This document shows, piece by piece, positions 25,736-33,400 of a stretch of 64,000 bases of DNA (position 1 is the first letter of the stretch; the number at the start of each line of letters is the position of its first letter). Origin of the DNA: an uncultured Desulfobacterales bacterium (GTDB taxonomy: Bacteria; Desulfobacterota; Desulfobulbia; Desulfobulbales; Desulfocapsaceae); the NCBI GenBank assembly GCA_937915545.1, contig CALGIJ010000021.1:62001-126000 (forward strand), written 5' to 3'. The translations under genes and the position numbers were made by a program. The notes beneath the pieces are model-generated. The model was given only the letters and a program-made list of their open reading frames with translations, had not been told where the DNA came from and ran no database searches.

Positions 25736-25955
25736 AATCGTTCTCCTCTGCAATTGGGGTGTTGTCGTCGATCCTCTTGCAAGTCACCCTATGCACGGTG
25801 GCCTCCCAACGCAAGGACCGAGCCGGCGCATCGCACCACCTGTGCACGGCCCTTTCTCCTGCCACAGCCTTGCCGTAACGCAACGGAAAATTTCCCCTGC
25901 CAAGCCCAGGCCATGCCATTGTTGTTGTTCTTTTCCGGTCGACCAGATAATAATA

Positions 25956-25975
25956 TTGCACGTGTTTTTGTGTGC
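25956..25975. promoter_or_regulatory. Small inverted repeat before the methyltransferase gene
   Basis: TGCAC-N10-GTGCA lies about 45 bp upstream of the methyltransferase start. The spacer GTGTTTTTGT resembles the GTGTTTCGTGT motif before the receptor gene at 50771. Weak evidence only. Confidence 0.25.
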
Positions 25976-26018
25976 AGCATGATGGTGCCTTTGGCCACCA
26001 ACCTTCACGGAGAGAGCA

Positions 26019-26897
26019 ATGACCACCAACACTTATCACTTCTGGGAAAAGCACTGGCAAGAGGCGCTGACAGCCTCGCCAATGCGACGGCGTCGCCACG
26101 GTGAGGCCATGACCCGCTGGAACAAGATGGCGGGAGATTTTGCCGAACGAACCGGCGACAAGGAAAATAACGACAAGCGAGAAAAGATCCTCGCCTGGTT
26201 GAGGGACAGCGGAGCCTTGTTCCCCGGAGCCAGAACGGTCGATATCGGCGCCGGACCCGGCAACTGGGCCATTCCCCTGGCCGAAGCGGGAGCCGAGGTG
26301 GTGGCCCTGGAACCGGCTCTGGGGATGATAGAAATCCTCCGCCGCCGTATTGCTGATTCACAGGCCAACGTCACCATCCATCAGGCGACCTGGCAGGAAA
26401 TCGATCTCGAAGTCCTCGGCTGGCGGAGCGGCTTCGACCTCGTCTTCGCCTCGATGACCCCCGGCGTCGACGGGCCGGAAATGCTCTATAAGATGCTGGC
26501 CGCGGCTAAGGACAGCGGCGCCTTCTGCTACCTCTCGGCGTTCGCCGGACGAGCCTGGCAGGAATGGTACGGCCCGCTCTGGCGCATTCTTTTCAACGAA
26601 GAACTCGGCGGCCATGTCAACGACATCATCTATCCCTTCAACCTGGTTTACGCCCTCGGCTATCGGCCGGAGTTGCGCTTCGAGCAGTGGGAACGCCATG
26701 TTTCCTGGCCACGGGACAAGGCCATAGAGGATTTCAGCAATCACCTGGCAGGCTTCACTGAAATGACCGAGGAGGTGCAGGCGACCATCTCCGACTATGT
26801 CGATTCCCGTATGGTAAACGGGCGCTTCACCGAAACCCGCCGCGGTTGCCGGGGCATGATGCTCTGGGACACCCGGCTCCGCATCGACGGAAAGTGA
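26019..26897 (+). CDS. Class I SAM-dependent methyltransferase
   Basis: A 292-residue cytosolic methyltransferase. Motif I is visible as TVDIGAGPGNWAIPLAEAG (about residues 73-91), followed by VVALEPALGM (motif II) and the SGFDLVFASMTPGV region (motif IV). The last third is not typical of a named subfamily. The start has a GGAGAGAG box. It lies next to the TonB/FmdE operon, a histidine-rich gene and an FmdE remnant, so its substrate may be a small metal-binding molecule. That is inference; the sequence alone gives no substrate. Confidence 0.8.
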   Translation: MTTNTYHFWEKHWQEALTASPMRRRRHGEAMTRWNKMAGDFAERTGDKENNDKREKILAWLRDSGALFPGARTVDIGAGPGNWAIPLAEAGAEVVALEPALGMIEILRRRIADSQANVTIHQATWQEIDLEVLGWRSGFDLVFASMTPGVDGPEMLYKMLAAAKDSGAFCYLSAFAGRAWQEWYGPLWRILFNEELGGHVNDIIYPFNLVYALGYRPELRFEQWERHVSWPRDKAIEDFSNHLAGFTEMTEEVQATISDYVDSRMVNGRFTETRRGCRGMMLWDTRLRIDGK

Positions 26898-27510
26898 GCA
26901 GGCAGCGTCGGCAGCGATGATCCCGCTCTTCTCCCTCTTGGCGCTCGTGACGCTGCCGGCCGCGACAGTACGCCTCTATCCCCGGATCGAGAACCAGCGA
27001 AAACGATGGCAGCATTACCGGTTCTTCTTCCCGAAGGAGGGAACTGGGGAGACCCAACCCCTTTCACTGATTACCCTCGCGGGCCTGGGGGTGGGTGACA
27101 ATGGCTCTTGTCGTCGACAGCCTGCCGCAACGCGACGAAAAGGCCCTGCTGGCCAGGCTGGCAAAAAGTTGCCCGGTTGAAAACGGTAGACCGCCAAACG
27201 TTTCCCGCTGCCCCTCGTCGTTGACATGACAATCTGCAGGGGACTGCGGCCGAGGTCGTCTTTTCCCTCGACTATGCCAGGCAACACGCCCCAACCTGGT
27301 CCTCTTCCCAAGGTGAGGTGACTGCCATCAGCGGTGAAGATTTGGCGATCATGGTGCGGCTGGGCCGGCCGCTGGCCTTCACACTCGACAAGGTTGACCG
27401 GTCCCGCATCATCCCAAGCAAACGGCAAGGATAATCGCCGACCAGATTGCTATCCTCAACCAGGGCGAAATCACCCAACCGGGGCCACCACAGAGATATT
27501 CGCCACAAGG

Positions 27511-27562
27511 GCAGAGGTCTCGGCCCCCCTCCGTAACGGGAGGTTCGAGCCACCACCTCTGC
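27511..27562 (+). repeat. Three-part hairpin upstream of the FmdE remnant
   Basis: Stems are GCAGAGGT/ACCTCTGC (27511-27518 with 27555-27562), CTCG/CGAG (27519-27522 with 27546-27549) and CCTCC/GGAGG (27528-27532 with 27539-27543). They nest into one 52-nt fold ending 32 bp before the ATG at 27595. It may be a 5' leader structure left from the original gene. Confidence 0.45.
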
Positions 27563-27594
27563 AACAATATCCACCACCAGCAAGGAGCGTGACA

Positions 27595-27753
27595 ATGTCC
27601 GCCCGAGCGATCACCGAAAGTGAACTGTTCAAAAGATGTCTGGAGTCTCATGGCCATCTCTGCCCAGGGCTCTCCCTGGGCTACCAGGCGGCGATGGCCA
27701 GCATGATATCGCCGCCCGGTGCGATGTCGATCAGCACCTCTACGACAGCATGA
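27595..27753 (+). pseudogene. FmdE-family gene remnant
   Basis: The first 35 residues of this 52-residue frame are a clear FmdE N-terminus, with CLESHGHLCPGLSLGYQAAM carrying the family's HGHxCPG motif. The frame then degenerates and stops, and the rest of the domain is missing. A ribosome site AAGGAG still precedes the ATG. It is the third FmdE copy in the window and appears broken by deletion and frameshift. Confidence 0.7.
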
Positions 27754-28041
27754 CACAAGCTGGCGCCAACCCCTGCCACGAGGCCGGCCTAACGAGAAAG
27801 TAACGCTACACCGCGACGTCAGAAAGGGCGGTGCAGCCGCAGCGCTCGGTATGAGACCACCAGCAAATGCCACGGAACCGGGTATTTTGCCTGTGCGACT
27901 AAACCTGAGCGCCGGAGATGCGCAACCGGCCGTACCGATAAACCTTGTCGATGCTGGCACTTTGCAGTACTCTGGTTTCCCAACAATTCCTGACTCGCCG
28001 ACAAAACACAACACCGCCCAGACATTGCACAAGGATCATCG

Positions 28042-29319
28042 ATGAGAGACCCCCACGCCCTTTCGAAGGAAACGGCCCCACACGGTGGCGACGGCCCCCC
28101 ATCGTCGAGGAGCGGAGCCCGCCTGCTCTTTATGACCTCCGTCCCCTTTTTCCAGTGGCGCGGCTCCTCAATCCGCATCGCCTTCAACGTCCAGGCCCTG
28201 GCGGAACTCGGTTACGAGGTCGACCTGCTCACCATCCCCGTGGGCGAGACGAGGGACATCCCCGGGGTCAGGGTGCATCGCGTCGCCAACCCCCTGGGAG
28301 TGAAAAACATCCCCATCGGCCCGTCGGCGCACAAGCTGATCTTCGACCTGCTCATCCTCCTCAAGGCCCTCCGCCTCATCTTCCACCATCGCTATAAGGT
28401 AGTGCACGCGGTGGAGGAGGTCGGCATCATCGGCCTGCTTGTCGGCCGGCTGTGCGGGGCACGGGTCATCTTCGAGAAGCACTCCGACCCCACCTCCCAC
28501 AGGAAGAGCCCTCTCGTCGATCTGGTCCTCGCCCTCTACCGCCGTGTGGAATCCCTGGTCATCCGCGCCGCCGACGTGGTCATCGGCACCGGCGAGAGCC
28601 TGGTCGAGCAGGCCATGACGGTGGCCCCGCAGCAGCGCGTGCACCATATCTTCGATATCCCCTCCTCGCTGCAAGAGGCTGACGGGGAGCGGCAGGGGGA
28701 GATCGCCGCCGCCATGCGCCGCTGCCCCCAGGAAGTGGTCGCCCTCTATGTCGGCTCCTTTGCCGTCTACCAGGGCATCGATCTGATGTTCGCCAGCCTG
28801 CCGCTGGCCCTGCAGAGCCAGCCGCGGCTGCGTCTGGTGGTCATTGGCGGCAGCACCGAGCAGATCGCCGAGCGCCAGCGGTGGCTCACCGAGCGGGGCA
28901 TCGCCGACTCGGTGCAGTTTCTCGGCCTCGTTTCCCCCGACCGCCTGCCGGATTACCTCGGCGCCGCCGATTTCCTCCTCTCGCCACGGGTCTCGGGGAT
29001 CAACACCCCCTTGAAACTGCTCGACTATCTCAAGGCCGGCAGGGCAATCCTCGCCACCGACAATGTCGCCAACCGGCGCATCGTCGACGAAGAGGTAGCA
29101 CTGCTCACCGAGGCCCAGCCCCAGGCCTTCGCGGCGGGAATGATCGAGCTGGCCGGCTGCCGCAGGCGCCGCGAGGCCCTCGGCATGCGGGGACGCCGCC
29201 TGGTGGACGAGAAATACAACTTCGCCCGCTTCAAACGGCTGCTGCAGAACTGCTACGATAAGCTGCTGGTCAGCCTCGCCTGCTGCCAGGAGAGCATTTT
29301 CGGCTTCTTTCTCGTCTAA
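28042..29319 (+). CDS. Family 4-type glycosyltransferase
   Basis: A 425-residue GT-B-fold enzyme. The N-terminal half has FMTSVPFFQWRGSSIR and VVHAVEEVGIIG; the C-terminal half has the usual nucleotide-sugar region (ALYVGSFAVYQGIDLMF, QFLGLVSPDRLPDYLGAAD) and TPLKLLDYLKAGRAILAT, a variant of the family's EX7E block. It probably adds a sugar to a cell-surface or exopolysaccharide precursor. AAGGAT precedes the start. It stands alone, converging on the receiver-kinase gene, so the polysaccharide is unknown. Confidence 0.87.
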   Translation: MRDPHALSKETAPHGGDGPPSSRSGARLLFMTSVPFFQWRGSSIRIAFNVQALAELGYEVDLLTIPVGETRDIPGVRVHRVANPLGVKNIPIGPSAHKLIFDLLILLKALRLIFHHRYKVVHAVEEVGIIGLLVGRLCGARVIFEKHSDPTSHRKSPLVDLVLALYRRVESLVIRAADVVIGTGESLVEQAMTVAPQQRVHHIFDIPSSLQEADGERQGEIAAAMRRCPQEVVALYVGSFAVYQGIDLMFASLPLALQSQPRLRLVVIGGSTEQIAERQRWLTERGIADSVQFLGLVSPDRLPDYLGAADFLLSPRVSGINTPLKLLDYLKAGRAILATDNVANRRIVDEEVALLTEAQPQAFAAGMIELAGCRRRREALGMRGRRLVDEKYNFARFKRLLQNCYDKLLVSLACCQESIFGFFLV

Positions 29320-29357
29320 GGAGAGGGCGCAGGCGCTCCCTCTGCCCGGCCGGCGGC

Positions 29358-30494
29358 TCACACAGCGAACTCCATATGGAAGGCCGCCCCCTTGTCGACC
29401 TCGCTTTCCACCCAAATGCGCCCGCCATGGGCCTCCACCGCCATCTTGCAGAAGGCCAGGCCAAGGCCGGAGGAGTACTTTTTGCGGTTGGCGCCGTCGC
29501 CAACCTGGCAGAACTTCTCGAAGATCTTCTCATGATAGGACGGCGGGATGCCGGGGCCGTCGTCACGCACATAGAGGTGCACCTTGCCCGGGTCTTCGAT
29601 GATGCCGAGAGTGATCGCCGACCCCCGCGGGGTGTGCTTCAGGGCGTTGAAGACCAGGTTCTGGATCACCCGCGCGACGAGTTCGGCGTCGCAATGCAGC
29701 GTGACGGTCTTGTCGGGGAAGTTGACGAAGATGACATGGCTGTCGACGGCACCATCGAGCAGGCTGGCGATCCCCGAAACCAGGGCCTTGAGGTCGGTCT
29801 CCTGACGATTGAGGGTCAACTCGCCTGACTCCATGCGGTGGGTGTCGAGGAGGGAGGAGACCATCTCGATGAGGTATTCGGTGGAGACTTTCACCCTCCT
29901 GACATAATCCATGCTCTTCTGGGCCGAAAGGCACTCCTCTTCGAGGAACATGGTCAGCAGGTCGATACAGCCGCGGATCGTCGTCAAGGGGTTGCGCATG
30001 TCGTGGACGATCATGTGGATGAGGTTGTCGCGCAGGGTCTGCAACTCGAGCAGTTTCTCATAGCTCTCCTCGATTTCCCGCTTCTGCTCTTCCAGCTGCA
30101 GCTTCTGCCGGCTGAGCTTGAGATGTACGGAAATGCGCGCCAAGACCTCCCGCTCCTGAAAGGGCTTGGCGATATAGTCGATGCCCCCGACCTCGAAGGC
30201 CTTGACCTTGTCGAGGGTTTCGTTCATGGCGCTGATAAAGATGACGGGTATCTCCCTGGTCTTCTCCGTCGCCTTGATGCGCCGGCAGACCTCGTAACCG
30301 TCCATCCCCGGCATCTTGATATCGAGCAGGATGAGGTCCGGCTGGGAAATCTCCAGCACTTTCAGCGCCATCCTGCCGCTCTGTACGGGATGGACCTTGT
30401 AGCCGAAATCCCCGAGCATCTCCATCAGCAGCTGGAGGTTGGCGACGGTGTCGTCGACGACGAGAATGCTTTGCTTGCCATAGTGTTCTTTCAC
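29358..30494 (-). CDS. Receiver-histidine kinase hybrid (REC-HisKA-HATPase)
   Basis: A 378-residue soluble protein with an N-terminal receiver (phospho-acceptor Asp58 in LLDIKMPGMDG), a coiled-coil linker (about 125-155), HisKA with VHDMRNPL and His164, and a HATPase domain with GLGLAFCKMAVEAHGG at the end. With a receiver at its front and no sensor, it would take phosphate from another kinase. It overlaps the stop of the giant kinase gene by 4 bp (ATGA), so that protein is the likely partner. Confidence 0.93.
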   Translation of the reverse strand: MKEHYGKQSILVVDDTVANLQLLMEMLGDFGYKVHPVQSGRMALKVLEISQPDLILLDIKMPGMDGYEVCRRIKATEKTREIPVIFISAMNETLDKVKAFEVGGIDYIAKPFQEREVLARISVHLKLSRQKLQLEEQKREIEESYEKLLELQTLRDNLIHMIVHDMRNPLTTIRGCIDLLTMFLEEECLSAQKSMDYVRRVKVSTEYLIEMVSSLLDTHRMESGELTLNRQETDLKALVSGIASLLDGAVDSHVIFVNFPDKTVTLHCDAELVARVIQNLVFNALKHTPRGSAITLGIIEDPGKVHLYVRDDGPGIPPSYHEKIFEKFCQVGDGANRKKYSSGLGLAFCKMAVEAHGGRIWVESEVDKGAAFHMEFAV

Positions 30495-33400
30495 GAAGGA
30501 TTCTCCTGCTCAAGGATGTTCAAGATGGCCTCGTAATCGAAGCGCTCCGCGAGAAAGAGCAGATCGCGGGCGGCGGATTCGTTGTACTGCTGCATCTCAC
30601 GCAGGGCCTCGACGAGTTTCTCGATATCCGCGGAAATGGTCGCGGACATCATTCTCTGGCGCAGTTCGTCGGGAATGAGCAGCAGCGAGGCGTCGTAGGG
30701 CTCCGCTGGGCGCGCTTCTCCCTCCTGGCGTCTCGGCAGCGGGGACTGATAGTCGTACTCGGCCCCGAGATGCTTGCGAATGAGCATGAAGAGACTGTTC
30801 AGCTTGATTGGCTTGGTGACGAACTCATTGAAGCCTTTCTGGCTGATCATCTCCTCCTCATGCTTGAAGGCGCTGGCCGTCACCGCGATCAGCGGCACCT
30901 CCTCGCCCCCGGGAAGGGCCCTGATCTCCCTGGCCGCCTCGATACCGCCAAGCACCGGCATGCGGATATCCATGAAGACGAGATGGGGCCTGCGTTCGCC
31001 GAACAGCCGCACCGCCTCGGCGCCGTTTTCGGCCTCGAGGAGTTCAAACCCGGGCTTATCGAGGGCCTCGCGCAGCAGCTGGCGGTTGACGGCATCGTCG
31101 TCGACGACGAGGATGCGGTATGGTCCGCAGCCCGGCCGCAGGGCCTTGACCTCGCCCATCTCCTCGCCCACCCAGGCCTCAGCCTCCTCGACCTCATCGA
31201 CGATGATGGCGAAGCGGAAACAGCTGCCCAGGCCCTCAACGCTGGTGGCGGTGATATCACCACCCATCATGCGGGCGAACTCGCGGCTGATGATCAGCCC
31301 CAGGCCGGTTCCCTCCTGGGAGCGGATACCCGCCGCCGCCTGCTGGAATTGCTTGAAGAGCTTGCCCATATCCTCTGGCGAGATGCCCTCGCCGCTATCC
31401 TCCACCTCGCCGCAGAGCCGTATCCGCCCGCTCTCCCTGAGCGCGTCGACGCGCAGGACAATGCCCCCCTGGTGGGTGAACTTGACGGCATTGCCGAGAA
31501 GATTGATAAGAATCTGCCCCAGTTTGCCGGCATCGCTGCGGATGAGTCGCGGCGTCGCCGGGGAAATCGACAAGCTGAAGCGGAGTCCCTTCTGGCCGGC
31601 GCGCTCGCAGAATATGGCCTCCATATCCTCGAGCAGGGCATAGAGATCGAATACCACCGGCTTGAAGGTCATCCGGCCGGCCTCGATCTTGGAAATCTCC
31701 AGGATATCGTTGATGATGTTCAGCAGGTGTTCGCCGCTGCGACTGATGGTGTTGATCTGCCGGCGCTGTTTTTCATTGAGACCTGCATCTGACTGAAGAA
31801 TCTGCGAAAAGCCGAGGATGGCATTCATCGGTGTGCGGATCTCGTGGGACATGTTGGCGAGGAAGACGCTTTTTGCCTGATTGGCCGAGACGGCCTCTTC
31901 CTGGGCCCGCTTGCGCTCCTCGATTTCCAGGTTGAGGGCCGCGGTGCGCTCGCCGACGAGCTTTTCGAGATGTTCCTGGTAGGTCTTCAGCTCCCCGTAA
32001 AGGCGGGCGTTCTCGATGGAGATAGCCGCCTGGGAGGCGAGAATGGTCAGCAGCTCCACCATCTGGTCGGTAAAGGCCCCCGGGGACAGGTTGTTTTCCA
32101 GGTAGAGAATGCCGGTCAGCGTCGCCTTGTTCATGATCGGCATGCACAGGATGGAGCGCGGCCTGGTGCGCCGCACATAGTCATCCTGGGTGAAGTTGCC
32201 CTGGTGCGCCGCATCGGCCAGGACCAGGGTCTTCAAGGTCCTCTCGACATAGCGGACGACCGCAGCACAGAGCTGCTCGCTGCCCTCGAGCTCCACCGAC
32301 CGTATCTCGGGCTCCTCCCTGGACTCGATGGACCCCTGGGCCTCGATGCGCAAGCGCCCCTTGTGGTTGAGGATGAGGAAGCCGCGCTGCGCGCCGGCAT
32401 TCTCCATGATGATCTTGATCATCTCGGCGAGCAACCTGTCGAGGCGGATCTCCCGGGATATGGCCCCGGCTGCCTTGACGACCGAATTGAGGTCAAAGCG
32501 GGCCGTCGCCGTCGACGACAGCGTATCGACCGTTTCCTCCGCGACAGACGGCTCGCCCCGGCCGGTGCGTCGGACGAGCAGCTCTCCATATATCCCATCG
32601 AGCTGCGCCACCTTGCCGGCGGCTCCCCAGCGCTTATAGAGATAGCGGGCCTCACGCAGGTAGGTGGCGGCCTCAACCGATTTGCGCGTAGAGAGGAGAA
32701 AACGTCCCGCCAGTTCGTTGGCGAGGGCTTCTTCATGGAGGAACTGCTCTTTCCCCGCCAGGGCGATAGCCCGGTCGTAACACTCCCGGGCGGTGACGAG
32801 GTCCCCGAGAACCCGACTGCGTTCCGCCTCGACGAGGAAGATCTTATGCTCGTTGTTCATCGGAGCATGTTTGCTCCAGGCTTTCAGCACCTTCTGGTTG
32901 CGGTCGACGCGCTTCAGGGCGAGGCGGATCTCGCCTCTCGTCCTGCCGCCGGTGTCGGCGAGCTGCACCAGGGAATCCAAGAAATGGTAATAGCCGGTGA
33001 CGACCTGACCGGGCTGCCCCTCTCGGTACTTCTCGAGCCGGGTGGCATGCTCACGCGCCTCTTCGTGCCGACCGAAGAGCAGGCAGAGCATGGCCCGGGT
33101 GAGATGAAAATCGAAGAGGAAGGAGATGTCGCCGCGACGCTGGAACAGCTTCAACACCTCATCCTCCTCCATGAACTCGCCCTGCAGGCGCCAGGGGTCC
33201 TCGCTCCGCCCCTGCAGACTGCGGATGCACTGCAGGCGCATGCGCAAGATATACACCGCCTTCTCGTGCTTGATCCTGACCAGCGTGGGAAGATGCTCCG
33301 TCAGGGTCGTTTCGATCTCGGCCAATTCCACCCCGGCGAGGAACATCGCCTTTTGCAGGATGGTGATGGCGAGACCGCTATACAACAGGTCGCCGTTTTC

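Larger units (their letters stand above)
26898..28041 (+). pseudogene. Decayed stretch with short broken frames
   Basis: About 1.1 kb without an intact gene. Pieces of several frames look coding but are cut by stops and shifts, for example a frame ending at 27180, one from 27100 (MALVVDSLPQRDEKALLARL) and one ending at 27433 containing LAFTLDKVDRSRIIP. The recognisable fragment is the FmdE remnant at 27595-27753. I read the stretch as remains of one or more genes, probably from a metal-related cluster like those elsewhere in the window. Confidence 0.5.

Noticed and set aside
25445..26104. Plus-strand frame that looks like a Val/Met-rich membrane protein
   Set aside because: It is the antisense of the histidine-rich gene: CAC and CAT codons read as GTG and ATG on the other strand, producing a false hydrophobic protein. 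The same happens opposite the gene at 7468.
27511..27562. Possible tRNA because of the GGTTCGAGCC string and pairing ends
   Set aside because: Only 52 nt long, without D- or anticodon-arm, and the T-stem does not pair.
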